A DNA stretch of 64,000 nt from UBA2882 sp051877575 (GTDB lineage Bacteria > Bacillota > Clostridia > Lachnospirales > Lachnospiraceae). Numbering within the stretch: the stretch's first letter is position 1; each line of letters starts with the position of its first letter. Below are positions 1-8,742 of the stretch, one piece after another. The notes under the pieces are model-generated. The model was not told the origin of the DNA and made no database searches. It saw nothing but the letters and a program-made list of their open reading frames with translations. The DNA lies in the NCBI GenBank assembly GCA_051877575.1, contig JBJEJA010000028.1:62001-126000 (forward strand), given 5' to 3'. Position numbers and translations under genes: made by a program.

Positions 1-3000
1 GATTAAGTCGTTGGAAATATAGAATCCCAAATGCAAAGCGTTTGGATTTCTAAAGATATAATTTTCATTGGCATAGCCTATGTATTCATACTGCTCCAGA
101 TCACGTAAAGCCTGAGCGGCATAAAAAGGGACAGATATGTATTCGTTTGCGGCAAGTGATTGTCCCCAGGGGGTAGAATCGTAGTTGCTGTAAATAAAGT
201 TTGATCCTCCACAGTTTCCGAAAAGAGAATTAAGTGCCTGCTGGTAAGTGGATAAAGTAGAAATAAATACATTTCCATTGGGGGTATTGGTAAAATTACC
301 TGTATTCATACAAAAAGTAGCTGGAGTACAAACACGGGAAAAATCGTTTGAATCTTCCAATAAGGAGGTGTTTATTTCGATTTGAGCCTCATAATTACCA
401 TAAGGGATAGGGCTTGTTAAGCCGAATGTAGTACATGTATAAAACCAGTTGGCAGAAAGTTCGCCCAACAGGATAAAAAGCATGATTGGATGATAGAAAC
501 GTCTGTATTTAGGAAATTTTGTACAGATCAGATGTACCAATAAGTATAATAAAATAAGTATCAACGAGCATACATAGCAGAACAATGCATTTCCGTTACT
601 CAAAAATTGGCAGAGCGTCAGAAAGATTGCTGCAGAAAGGCAAATAAGAGACATTTTGAGAATGCTCTGTCTGCGTATGGCAGGCAACGCATCAAAAGCC
701 ATAATGCTGCATATAAATACAAGCAGGAAAACATAACGATTCGGTACATTAGACTGATAATGAAATCCGTTCCACAGATAGGATAGGATTTGTTCATTGA
801 AACTGAACAGTAAAAATATAGAAAGCAATCCATATGTAAGTTTGCGTCTTAAGCTGACTCTTTGACTTGTAAAGAAAACGAAGAGTAAAATGAGGCATAG
901 TATACTCATATAAAGATTGATGCCGCCGTCGTTGGTGGTAACAGCGCCGGAAGGTGAAAAAATCATCAGTTTTTTCCACTGCTCTAAGAATGAGCCATGG
1001 AATCCAAAGGAAGGAAAAACGCTGTCTGCTTCGTTATAACCGGAACCTGTAATGCCTATGAGAATGGGGATAATATTACAGAGGGAACATACGGCAGACA
1101 GGATGGAAAAGAAGGCAAACCGCAATCCCTTTCTGATACAGTCGGCAAAGTTATTGAATTTATAGGTAAAAAAGTAAAGTATCAAAAAGATACAGAGATA
1201 AAGCGCAATATTAATGTTGGTAAAGATAGAAAGTGCCAGTAACATCGTATATCCAAACCATTTTTTTTGATAAATTAAACGTTCAAATGATAAAATCAGT
1301 AAGGGCAGAATGAAAAACAGCAAATACCAGGAATATAAATAGCTATGCATGGCGAGCATAAAAGCATTTAAAGTGTAAAGAAATGCAGGAACAAGAAGTC
1401 GGGGATCTTTTTTGTTTGCTGTCGGTCCGGTTAATCTATGTGTCAGATAGTAAACAATAGAAAAACCACAAAGACCCAATAATACTGCTTCTGAAAGCAA
1501 CAGTATGCCGGGAATGGCAGAAGCAGAAAATGGCAACAGGAATGCAGCATATACAGTATTGCTAGGAGAATATATATTGGTCGCATAGCCCATAAGCATG
1601 CTGAGGGTCGTGTTTCCGTCCTTCAGATTGTGGTAATATCCGAGTGCACCGGCAAGAACGGATGGATAGCCGTCTTCATCCAGGAAGGATTGGTTACCAA
1701 AAGGTTCGCAACTGAAAATGAGCATTGAGACAATAAATAGGAGACAAGGAACCGCAATGGCAATAAGATATACAGCATTGTCTTTGAACCAGTGTGTGGC
1801 TTTGTCAAAAAAAGAACAATGGATGATTGCTTTTTTGCGAGCGTCAAGCCGGGTAAGAAGTGTTTCTTTATTGCTGTTGATAGTCAGAGCCAACAACAAT
1901 AATAAACAGATACAACTGATACCAAAATAAATCAAATAGTTTAGAGAAGAAAAGAAACTGTCAGTATCCATGTAATTGATCAAAAGGTTTGGAACTGATT
2001 GAAAAGCTGCTTCGTCAAAAGAAAAAATATTTATCTGAAAATTGAGAGTCACATCTTCTGAAGGATAAAAGGCTAAATATCCTTTTGCAATAAGAGAATC
2101 CTGTGAAATATCAAAACGCATCAGATTACCACTGAAATTATCATAGAGGATATAGGTGCCCGGAGCTTGAAACTCGAGCGTATAAGGAACAATAATCTGT
2201 TTATATGCCAATGCGGCATGATTAGGTCGGAAATTGTAAATCCCATTGGTCTCGTCGGTGATCGTATAGAGATTAGATTCATCAAAAGATATCACGGTAT
2301 TTGTTGACTGTAAAATATCGCCGGTGATACCGAGTTTATGGCATTTAAGATTAAATTCATCAAAATAATCAAGTAATCCGTAGGGATCATATGCAGCGTC
2401 TTCTTCCGGGGTAAAGTCGACATATTGATTGACGGAGTTGAGAGTGGCATACAGCTCATTTGTAATGGAATCCTTATAAAAGGAGTTGTATTCGTTTTCA
2501 TATGTAATAGAATCCGTGGCGGTACCGGGTACATCATTATTGTCCTGAAAAATGGATAAGGAGAACCTGTCTTCCAAAGCGAGGGAAGAGGATATGAGCG
2601 TTGTATCGGTACAAAAAAGAGCATTACCGGCAAGCTCTGCCAATAAAACAATGCATAGTAATTGGGGAGCATATGAAAACTTCTCTTTTCTGATACATAT
2701 GAGCAGAATACTGTAAAGAATCAGACATATTCCAATGAGTAAAAGCGAAATGGGAATATAGTTATGTAAACTCCCCATAAGGGCAATCAGAAGCAGAACA
2801 ACTGTGATGCAGAGACAGGCGGTCAGGTTTTTGAAATGAATTTGGTTAATAGCACCCATTGACCGGTAAGCGATGATCAGAACTAGGAAAATAAAGAAAA
2901 AGCTATAATATAAATAAGCGGTATTTGTTGTATTACACAGTTCAATTAAGTATTGAAATGGCGTTGTCTGTATAGTGAGCAATACAAAGAGTAGATATAA

Positions 3001-3768
3001 AAGTGTACGCACTCTTTTTTTTATAGGAAAATTATTATTGAAAAAGTAAAGGATCAAACCTAAAAATACGAGTAATCCGCAGTATAAATCCAATCCGCGG
3101 CCGGTAGAAAAGAAAAATGATAATACAGATCCGGGAAGAAATCTTGCAAAAAAATTTGCCCAGGGATAGTTTATGGAAAAACCGTTATATGGGTTTTCGG
3201 ATACGGAAGTGAAAAAATCTTGCAACTGGGGTATGGAAAAGGCGGCTGAAAGTCCCAGTGCGAAGACAAATAAAAGCAGCATATGGAGTAGATCGGCAAT
3301 TTTTTGACCGATTGGACATTCCGGAATAAAGATAACAAATCCAATCAGATAAAAAAATAAAATACAGGCGGTTACCGGTTCTATACACAGAAGTAGTGCG
3401 AAAATCAATGTTATTGGTAAAAATCTGCCTTTGGAAAGAAACGAATCCAAAGATAAGCAAAGAATGGGGAGTAAAATATAAAGAAGAATACTGCTTAATG
3501 AATTCATATTGGCAAGTCCAAAACTGCTTAGCGAATAAGCCCAGGAAAAGCCCAGTGCAAGCAGAGAGGAAGAATTCCCCAAAAGACTGGCGTGTTCCGT
3601 AAAATACAGAAAAGAAATTGCGGAAAACGGCAACAGCAAAATGCCTAAAATCGGAAAATCTTCATGAGAAAGCAATCTGATACAAAACAGAGTCAACATC
3701 GGTATCAGATAGGATATCAAATATTTTCTATAATTTATGGATTTGATTTTTTGACAAAAAGTATTCAT
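1..3768 (-). CDS. Tandem YfhO-like polytopic membrane protein (partial, C-terminus off the window)
   Basis: The minus-strand frame is open from an ATG at 3768 to base 1 (1256 codons, no stop), so the C-terminus lies outside the window. The start follows a GAGG-type ribosome site. The protein is highly hydrophobic with many membrane helices. Around residue 681 it has the head typical of YfhO proteins (PFGNQSFLDEDGYPS), followed by a GNTTLSMLMGYATNIYSPSN segment. Two stretches look homologous: residues about 60-260 and 780-990, including LYCGLLVFLGLILYFF (from 228) and LYMSILCLILLFVFF (from 952), about 724 residues apart. YfhO proteins are GT-C-like membrane proteins linked in some Firmicutes to glycosylation of cell-wall polymers. 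That role is inferred here. It is divergently transcribed from sigK. Confidence 0.75.
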   Translation of the reverse strand, partial: MNTFCQKIKSINYRKYLISYLIPMLTLFCIRLLSHEDFPILGILLLPFSAISFLYFTEHASLLGNSSSLLALGFSWAYSLSSFGLANMNSLSSILLYILLPILCLSLDSFLSKGRFLPITLIFALLLCIEPVTACILFFYLIGFVIFIPECPIGQKIADLLHMLLLFVFALGLSAAFSIPQLQDFFTSVSENPYNGFSINYPWANFFARFLPGSVLSFFFSTGRGLDLYCGLLVFLGLILYFFNNNFPIKKRVRTLLYLLFVLLTIQTTPFQYLIELCNTTNTAYLYYSFFFIFLVLIIAYRSMGAINQIHFKNLTACLCITVVLLLIALMGSLHNYIPISLLLIGICLILYSILLICIRKEKFSYAPQLLCIVLLAELAGNALFCTDTTLISSSLALEDRFSLSIFQDNNDVPGTATDSITYENEYNSFYKDSITNELYATLNSVNQYVDFTPEEDAAYDPYGLLDYFDEFNLKCHKLGITGDILQSTNTVISFDESNLYTITDETNGIYNFRPNHAALAYKQIIVPYTLEFQAPGTYILYDNFSGNLMRFDISQDSLIAKGYLAFYPSEDVTLNFQINIFSFDEAAFQSVPNLLINYMDTDSFFSSLNYLIYFGISCICLLLLLALTINSNKETLLTRLDARKKAIIHCSFFDKATHWFKDNAVYLIAIAVPCLLFIVSMLIFSCEPFGNQSFLDEDGYPSVLAGALGYYHNLKDGNTTLSMLMGYATNIYSPSNTVYAAFLLPFSASAIPGILLLSEAVLLGLCGFSIVYYLTHRLTGPTANKKDPRLLVPAFLYTLNAFMLAMHSYLYSWYLLFFILPLLILSFERLIYQKKWFGYTMLLALSIFTNINIALYLCIFLILYFFTYKFNNFADCIRKGLRFAFFSILSAVCSLCNIIPILIGITGSGYNEADSVFPSFGFHGSFLEQWKKLMIFSPSGAVTTNDGGINLYMSILCLILLFVFFTSQRVSLRRKLTYGLLSIFLLFSFNEQILSYLWNGFHYQSNVPNRYVFLLVFICSIMAFDALPAIRRQSILKMSLICLSAAIFLTLCQFLSNGNALFCYVCSLILILLYLLVHLICTKFPKYRRFYHPIMLFILLGELSANWFYTCTTFGLTSPIPYGNYEAQIEINTSLLEDSNDFSRVCTPATFCMNTGNFTNTPNGNVFISTLSTYQQALNSLFGNCGGSNFIYSNYDSTPWGQSLAANEYISVPFYAAQALRDLEQYEYIGYANENYIFRNPNALHLGFYISNDLI

Positions 3769-3796
3769 TCAGGCTCCCTCGCAGTAGTTTTTTAAT

Positions 3797-3825
3797 ATTG
3801 TAACATAAATAGGGTGAATGGACAA
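3797..3825 (-). promoter_or_regulatory. Candidate sigma-A promoter for the YfhO-like gene
   Basis: On the minus strand TTGTCC (3825-3820) and TACAAT (3802-3797) are separated by 17 bases. The -10 ends about 29 bases before the ATG at 3768. It lies back-to-back with the sigK promoter region. Confidence 0.55.
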
Positions 3826-3856
3826 ACATCAAGGCTGAAACGAGCAGAGAAATTCC

Positions 3857-3885
3857 TTGCACTTTCAGGTTAATGTTTGTATAAT
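3857..3885 (+). promoter_or_regulatory. Strong sigma-A-like promoter upstream of sigK
   Basis: TTGCAC (3857-3862), a 17-base spacer and TATAAT (3880-3885) form a near-consensus housekeeping promoter 70 bases upstream of the sigK start. This would be unusual for a gene thought to be limited to the late mother cell. Confidence 0.55.
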
Positions 3886-3899
3886 AAATATGTTGTGAA

Positions 3900-3927
3900 A
3901 CCTTAATTAAGCCTTTCGCATAGAATA
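3900..3927 (+). promoter_or_regulatory. Candidate sigma-K/sigma-E type promoter of sigK
   Basis: The -10 region gCATAGAATA (CATA at 3919-3922, TA at 3926-3927) fits the sigma-K form CATAnnnTA. An AC dinucleotide lies 17 bases upstream at 3900-3901. Transcription from here would give a leader of about 20 bases containing the ribosome site at 3944-3948. Autoregulation of sigK by sigma-K is known in B. subtilis. Confidence 0.45.
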
Positions 3928-3955
3928 TAGTAAAACCGATTCCGGGGGATTTTGG

Positions 3956-4603
3956 ATGCAGACATTTCAAAAACCCTTAAGTGAGGAAAAAGAGGCTTAC
4001 TATATCCGCATGTATTTGGAGGGCAATCAGGAAGAGTCCGAAAAAGCACGGCAGATTCTCATAGAACGCAATTTGAGACTGGTAGCCCACATTGTGAAAA
4101 AATATCAGAATGTGGAGGAAAATCAGGAAGATTTGATTTCCATTGGAACCATCGGATTGATCAAGGCGATTCATACCTTTGACGGGACAAAGGGGAATAA
4201 GCTTGCAACTTATGCCGCCAGATGCATTGATAATGAATTGCTGATGATGCTTCGGGCGCGTAAGAAAACAGCAAGGGATGTTTCCTTATATGAACCGATC
4301 GGTACGGATAAAGAAGGGAACGAGATTAATCTGCTGGATATTACCTGTGCGGAGGGGACGGATGCTTTTGAACTTCTTTCGGCAAGAGAAGATATCAGCA
4401 GGCTGCGGCAGATTTTGCAAAGGACATTAAATGAGCGCGAATTGGAAGTCATTAAGCTCAGGTACGGTCTGGCAGGTGATCATGAGATGACGCAGCGTGA
4501 AATAGGGCAGTTGCTTGGAATTTCCCGCAGTTATGTATCCAGGATCGAGAAAAAGGCTTTGAGGAAACTTCGGATAGCATTTGAGGACACAACGACTATG
4601 TAA
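3956..4603 (+). CDS. sigK: RNA polymerase sporulation sigma factor SigK
   Basis: This is a 215-residue sigma-70 family protein. Region 2 spans about 58-104 (EDLISIGTIGLIKAI, then LATYAARCIDNE). Region 4 spans about 158-209 with the helix-turn-helix TQREIGQLLGISRSYVSRIE. The RNLRLVAHIVKKY segment and the VSLYEPIGTDKEGNEI stretch are typical of SigK. SigK drives late mother-cell genes such as those for coat and cortex. The start follows GGGGG at 3944-3948, and the upstream frame is blocked by TAA at 3908-3910 with no other ATG. The protein therefore begins where mature sigma-K begins and lacks the roughly 20-residue inhibitory pro-sequence of B. subtilis. No skin-type interruption is present. 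pilT follows after 32 bases and may be co-transcribed. Confidence 0.88.
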   Translation: MQTFQKPLSEEKEAYYIRMYLEGNQEESEKARQILIERNLRLVAHIVKKYQNVEENQEDLISIGTIGLIKAIHTFDGTKGNKLATYAARCIDNELLMMLRARKKTARDVSLYEPIGTDKEGNEINLLDITCAEGTDAFELLSAREDISRLRQILQRTLNERELEVIKLRYGLAGDHEMTQREIGQLLGISRSYVSRIEKKALRKLRIAFEDTTTM

Positions 4604-4635
4604 TAAAAGTTGGGAAGGTAAAGGAGAAAAAAGAA

Positions 4636-5697
4636 ATGGCAGTACCTACTTTGGAAGAAATTTTAACAGTTGCTTATAATGCGGGGGCTTCCGATATTCA
4701 TATTACGGTGGGACTTCCGCCGGTAATGCGTTTGAACGGTCACCTGGTAAAACTGGATTATCCGGTGATGACTGCAAATGATACATTGGAACTTTGTGTC
4801 AATATGTTGAAGCCAAAACAGCGTGAAAAATTTGAGGAACGCGGAGAGTACGACTTGTCTGTGGCATTTCCGGGAATTGGCCGTTATCGTGTAAACGTAT
4901 TTAAACAGCGCGGGTGTATCGGAATTGCCCTTCGTACCGTTACAACAGATATTCCGCAGGCTGAGAAATTGGGTATTCCGCAGTCGGTAATTGATTTATA
5001 TACACGTAAAAGAGGATTGATTTTGGTAACGGGACCTACCGGTAGCGGTAAATCTACGACACTGGCATCTATCATTGATAAAATAAATAAAACACGTGAT
5101 GCACATATTATTACTTTGGAGGAGCCGATCGAGTATTCCCATCAGCATAATATGGCAATGATAAATCAACGAGAGGTTGGACAGGATACAGAAAGTTTTG
5201 CGAATGCTTTGAGAGCTGCACTTCGTGAAGACCCTGATGTTATTCTGGTAGGTGAGATGCGTGATTATGAGACAATCAGTACAGCAATTACAGCTGCTGA
5301 AACCGGTCACCTGGTATTGTCTACCTTACATACCAACAATGCAGCAAGTACCGTCGATCGTATTATCGACGTATTCCCGCCTCATCAGCAGCAACAGATC
5401 AGGACGCAGTTGGCAGCCGTATTGGTCTGCATCATTTCTCAGTCGCTGATCCCAAATTTGACAGAAGATGGGCGTGTGGCGGCATTTGAGGTTATGCATG
5501 CCAATGCTGCTGTAAAAAACCTGGTTCGTGAAGGAAAAACACATCAGCTCCAGTCTGTTATCCAGACCAGCAAGAGAGAGGGAATGTGCACCATGGATGA
5601 TTATTTAATGCAGCTTTATATGGGACGTAAGATCTCCAGGGAAAGTTGTATCGAATATGCACAGGATCCTGACAAGATGCGTAGCCAGTTGATCTGA
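4636..5697 (+). CDS. pilT: Type IV pilus retraction ATPase PilT
   Basis: This 353-residue cytoplasmic secretion ATPase has the usual PilT length. It has the Walker A motif GPTGSGKST (133-141), Walker B with VGEMRD (205-210), a His box HLVLSTLHTN (225-234), and AVKNLVRE (302-309), which matches the AIRNLIRE motif needed for retraction. PilT forms a hexamer under the pilus base and depolymerises the pilus, powering twitching and DNA uptake. A good ribosome site (AAGGAG) precedes the ATG. It lies apart from the main pilus operon, separated by comM and dprA. A perfect hairpin terminator follows. Confidence 0.93.
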   Translation: MAVPTLEEILTVAYNAGASDIHITVGLPPVMRLNGHLVKLDYPVMTANDTLELCVNMLKPKQREKFEERGEYDLSVAFPGIGRYRVNVFKQRGCIGIALRTVTTDIPQAEKLGIPQSVIDLYTRKRGLILVTGPTGSGKSTTLASIIDKINKTRDAHIITLEEPIEYSHQHNMAMINQREVGQDTESFANALRAALREDPDVILVGEMRDYETISTAITAAETGHLVLSTLHTNNAASTVDRIIDVFPPHQQQQIRTQLAAVLVCIISQSLIPNLTEDGRVAAFEVMHANAAVKNLVREGKTHQLQSVIQTSKREGMCTMDDYLMQLYMGRKISRESCIEYAQDPDKMRSQLI

Positions 5698-5712
5698 TGA
5701 TATAAGTTGTGA

Positions 5713-5760
5713 CGGACTTCTGCATCCGGGAATGTTTCCGGATGCAGAATGTCCTGTTTT
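5713..5760 (+). terminator. Rho-independent terminator after pilT
   Basis: A perfect 10-bp stem pairs 5720-5729 (CTGCATCCGG) with 5738-5747. An outer GGAC/GTCC pair lies at 5714-5717 and 5751-5754, and TGTTTT follows. It separates sigK-pilT from comM-dprA. Confidence 0.85.
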
Positions 5761-5862
5761 CTATATAAATAATCTAATTTGGATTTTTCTTTTTCAAATC
5801 TTTTTTATATTTCAAAATTTTTCCATTTTATTTTTATTCTATTTTTCATAAGGAGGAATGCT

Positions 5863-7380
5863 ATGCTTTTTTCTACAATTTCAGGGGCAGTCTGCGGAGT
5901 GAATGGCTATATGATTGCCATTGAGGTGGATATGGCAGATGGACTGCCTTGTATTGAGATGGTCGGCTCTTTGGGGCGCGAAGTAAAAGAATCGGCAGAG
6001 AGGGTCCGGGTAGCATTGAGAAATATCGGGTATATTATCCCGCCAAAGCGTTTTACGGTTAATCTGTCTCCTGCCGGGATTAAAAAGGGAGGAACTGCCT
6101 TTGATGTGCCTATTGCATTAGGAATATTGGGCTGCATGGGGTGTCTGGAAATGCCGGAGTGTGAAAGCGTTCTTTCAGTGGGAGAATTGGGGTTGGATGG
6201 CTCTGTAAGAGGTGTGAAAGGAGTTTTACCAATCCTGCTTGCGGCAAAAGATGCAGGGATTAATACCTGTATCGTGCCGGAAAGCAATAGGAGGGAAGGC
6301 GAGTGTGTAAACGGCATCCGCGTTATCGGAGTTGAGAATTTTTGTGAAATCCTTGATTATCTTTCATCCCCTTCCGAGTTTCGGCAACGGAAAGGCAATG
6401 TAGATATGGTTGGAACAGTCGGGCAACAAAAAGTGAAAATACCGGATTTTTCAAACATTGCAGGGCAGACAATGGCTAAAAGAGCAGCTGAAATTGCAGC
6501 GGCGGGATTTCACAATCTTTTGCTGTATGGACCGCCCGGCACGGGGAAATCGATGATAGCTTCCGCCATTCCGGGAATACTTCCGCCGATGGATCCGGCG
6601 GAAATGTTGGATACTTCCGGAATATACAGTGTGGCAGGATTGCTGGATGAAGAAAAAAATTACATTAGAGAACGACCTTTTATGAGTCCGCATCATACCA
6701 TTACACCGCAAGCGCTGATCGGAGGAGGCGTGATGCCCGGACCGGGGATTATATCTCTGGCCAATCACGGGGTTTTGTTTTTGGATGAATTGCCGGAATT
6801 TAAGAGGCGTACTCTGGACATGCTGCGACAACCTATAGAGGAAGGGAAAATAACAATCACAAGGAAAAGCGGAAACTATACCTATCCTTGCAATTTTATG
6901 CTCGTAGCAGCTATGAACCCATGTCCCTGTGGCTATTATCCCGATAGGAATAAATGTACATGCAGTGATAGGGAAGTTCATAGATATGTCAAAAGCATTT
7001 CAGGACCTTTGCTGAATCGGATCGATCTGAGCGTGGGCGTGATGAGAAGCGCCTATCAGGAAATTATATGTAGCGGAAAAGAGAAAGAAAACAGCCATAC
7101 TGTCAGGAAAAGAGTGATGAAAGCGAGAAAAATACAGCAAGACAGGAACGGCGGAACATTTAATGGCAGGATTCCTGTATCAGAATTGTCAAAGATATGC
7201 AGGCTTACGCGGGAAGGAGAAAGGGAAATGGAAAACTATTATATTGCCAAAGAACTGAGTATGAGAGGGTACCATCGCATGCTCAGAGTAGCAAGGACTA
7301 TTGCTGATCTGGAGGGGAGTGAAAAGATTGAAGGAAAACATATAATGGAAGCGGCGGCTTACCGCAGTATGCTGGATTAA
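5863..7380 (+). CDS. comM: ComM/YifB family Mg-chelatase-like AAA+ ATPase
   Basis: The protein has 505 residues, the family length. An N-terminal ChlI/Lon-protease-like domain (about 1-170) precedes an AAA+ Mg-chelatase domain with Walker A GPPGTGKS (223-230) and Walker B VLFLDE (304-309). A cysteine group (C354, C356, C365, C367) lies in MNPCPCGYYPDRNKCTC. ComM of Vibrio and Haemophilus is a hexameric helicase that promotes branch migration of donor DNA during transformation. The start at 5863 is chosen because AAGGAGGA lies just before it. An in-frame upstream extension is T-rich sequence without a ribosome site. dprA follows 13 bases downstream. Confidence 0.88.
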   Translation: MLFSTISGAVCGVNGYMIAIEVDMADGLPCIEMVGSLGREVKESAERVRVALRNIGYIIPPKRFTVNLSPAGIKKGGTAFDVPIALGILGCMGCLEMPECESVLSVGELGLDGSVRGVKGVLPILLAAKDAGINTCIVPESNRREGECVNGIRVIGVENFCEILDYLSSPSEFRQRKGNVDMVGTVGQQKVKIPDFSNIAGQTMAKRAAEIAAAGFHNLLLYGPPGTGKSMIASAIPGILPPMDPAEMLDTSGIYSVAGLLDEEKNYIRERPFMSPHHTITPQALIGGGVMPGPGIISLANHGVLFLDELPEFKRRTLDMLRQPIEEGKITITRKSGNYTYPCNFMLVAAMNPCPCGYYPDRNKCTCSDREVHRYVKSISGPLLNRIDLSVGVMRSAYQEIICSGKEKENSHTVRKRVMKARKIQQDRNGGTFNGRIPVSELSKICRLTREGEREMENYYIAKELSMRGYHRMLRVARTIADLEGSEKIEGKHIMEAAAYRSMLD

Positions 7381-7393
7381 CGGGGGAAGGAAA

Positions 7394-8548
7394 ATGAATG
7401 ATACAGAGATGCGAACAGAATGGCATAGGGAGTGCGCGTATGCCTATTTTTGGGAAAGCGTGGAAGGGATAGGAGCAAAGAGCATTGAAAAATGTTATCG
7501 ACAATATGGAAGTTATCAAAAAATGTATGAATCGGGTGGGGAAAAAGCGCTGACCGAAAAGCAAAGGGCTGAATGTAAAAAGCAGAGAAGCATATGGAAT
7601 ATAAAAGAGGAATACAAAAAGCTGAGGGATAATAAAATATGGTGTATACCAAAGCGGGTAAGCGGTTATCCGGACAGGCTGTTGTTAATCGATAATCCAC
7701 CTTCTTCTCTGTTTGTAAGAGGAAAGCTGCCGAAGGCGGAACTTCCCTCTGTGGCAATTGTGGGAGCACGCCGGTGCTCGCCTTACGGAAGCACGATGGC
7801 AAAAGAATTGGGAAGAAGGATGGCAGAAAGCGGAATCCAGGTAATCAGTGGGCTGGCATCGGGAGTAGACGGCATCAGTCAAAGAGGTGCATTGCAGGGA
7901 AAAGGGGCGACTTTTGGCGTCTTGGGATGTGGGGTGGACATCTGTTATCCCGAAGAAAACCGGGATATCTTTTCCAGATTATCAATGGGAGAGAGCGGAG
8001 GGGGGATTATCAGTGAATATATGCCGGGAGTACAACCGGCTGCAGGCCGGTTTCCAATGAGAAACAGAATTATAAGCGGATTGGCTGATATATTGATTGT
8101 GGTAGAGGCCAAAGAAAAAAGCGGAACCTTTATTACTGTTTCCAGTGCGTTGGAGCAGGGAAAGGATGTTTATGTGCTTCCGGGGAGGCTGGGAGACCGA
8201 TTGAGTTACGGGTGTAACAGGTTGATTGCACAAGGAGCCGGGATCATTTATGATCTGGATGAACTGATTGCGGAGCTTCTTGCAAATCGAAATGGAATGC
8301 CGGAAAGATGTGTAGTTTCCGGAATGAAAGCCAAAAGAGTTGCGACAGAAAGAGGGAGATTGGGCGAATTAGAGGAAAGATTGCTGGATATGTTGGAGAT
8401 ACAGTATCTTTCCGTAGATGATATTATGGAAAGGTTAAAGGGAGAAAAGCCGGTTCAGGAAGTGCTGACGGCACTGGCAACTTTGGAGTGCGTAGATCTG
8501 GTAGAAACAGAAGGCAGTTTTTACAGAAAAAAAGAAATTTTTGTGTAA
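7394..8548 (+). CDS. dprA: DNA-processing protein DprA (Smf)
   Basis: This 384-residue protein has an N-terminal helix-hairpin-helix-like region (about 15-60). Its Rossmann-type DprA core carries GARRCSPYG (124-132), ISGLASGVDGISQ (151-163) and VLGCGVDICYP (176-186). A winged-helix-like C-terminus spans about 325-380. DprA binds incoming single-stranded DNA and loads RecA during transformation. The comM-dprA pair is widespread even in species not known to be competent, so it does not prove natural transformation. In many Clostridia topA lies soon after dprA. Here the pilus operon lies between them. Confidence 0.92.
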   Translation: MNDTEMRTEWHRECAYAYFWESVEGIGAKSIEKCYRQYGSYQKMYESGGEKALTEKQRAECKKQRSIWNIKEEYKKLRDNKIWCIPKRVSGYPDRLLLIDNPPSSLFVRGKLPKAELPSVAIVGARRCSPYGSTMAKELGRRMAESGIQVISGLASGVDGISQRGALQGKGATFGVLGCGVDICYPEENRDIFSRLSMGESGGGIISEYMPGVQPAAGRFPMRNRIISGLADILIVVEAKEKSGTFITVSSALEQGKDVYVLPGRLGDRLSYGCNRLIAQGAGIIYDLDELIAELLANRNGMPERCVVSGMKAKRVATERGRLGELEERLLDMLEIQYLSVDDIMERLKGEKPVQEVLTALATLECVDLVETEGSFYRKKEIFV

Positions 8549-8563
8549 AATTTTCGTCAAATT
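8549..8563. promoter_or_regulatory. CodY-box-like sequence
   Basis: The 15 bases AATTTTCGTCAAATT match 12 of 15 positions of the CodY consensus AATTTTCWGAAAATT. The site lies about 150 bases upstream of the candidate pilB promoter. codY itself is encoded downstream in this window. Matches of this quality arise by chance in AT-rich DNA. Confidence 0.3.
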
Positions 8564-8679
8564 GCAATAAAAGGCATGAAAAATCTTGTGCAATTAGCAG
8601 AAACAAATATGATTTAAAAGCCTTGCAGTTGATAAATTTACGTGATAAAATGTTTACATAAATTTATATTTAGGTCTTG

Positions 8680-8741
8680 TTATGTCCTTCTTTAGGGAAA
8701 ATTAATTGAAAGTTTACAAATTGTTATCAAACAGGACATAA
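8680..8741. repeat. 9-base inverted repeat flanking and overlapping the pilB promoter
   Basis: TTATGTCCT (8680-8688) and AGGACATAA (8733-8741) are perfect inverted copies separated by 44 bases. The right arm covers most of the candidate -10 hexamer (8737-8742), so a protein bound to both arms could block or loop the promoter. This is a candidate operator only. Confidence 0.35.
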
Positions 8742-8742
8742 T
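8713..8742 (+). promoter_or_regulatory. Candidate sigma-A promoter of the pilus operon
   Basis: TTTACA (8713-8718), an 18-base spacer and CATAAT (8737-8742) give a moderate promoter with a leader of about 32 bases before the pilB ATG. Confidence 0.45.

Noticed and set aside
997..1242. Plus-strand open frame of 81 codons
   Set aside because: It lies antisense inside the long minus-strand YfhO-like frame, with no ribosome site and a protein of no recognisable character.
1718..1930. Plus-strand open frame of 70 codons
   Set aside because: It is a shadow of the minus-strand membrane protein gene.
3956..4603. Alternative identity as SigE or SigG
   Set aside because: The N-terminus and the VSLYEPIGTDKEGNEI segment fit SigK. 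SigE would be longer and is normally next to spoIIGA.
5779..5862. N-terminal hydrophobic extension of ComM
   Set aside because: The extension is translated T-rich leader DNA without a ribosome site. The family begins at MLFSTISGAV, which is preceded by AAGGAGGA.
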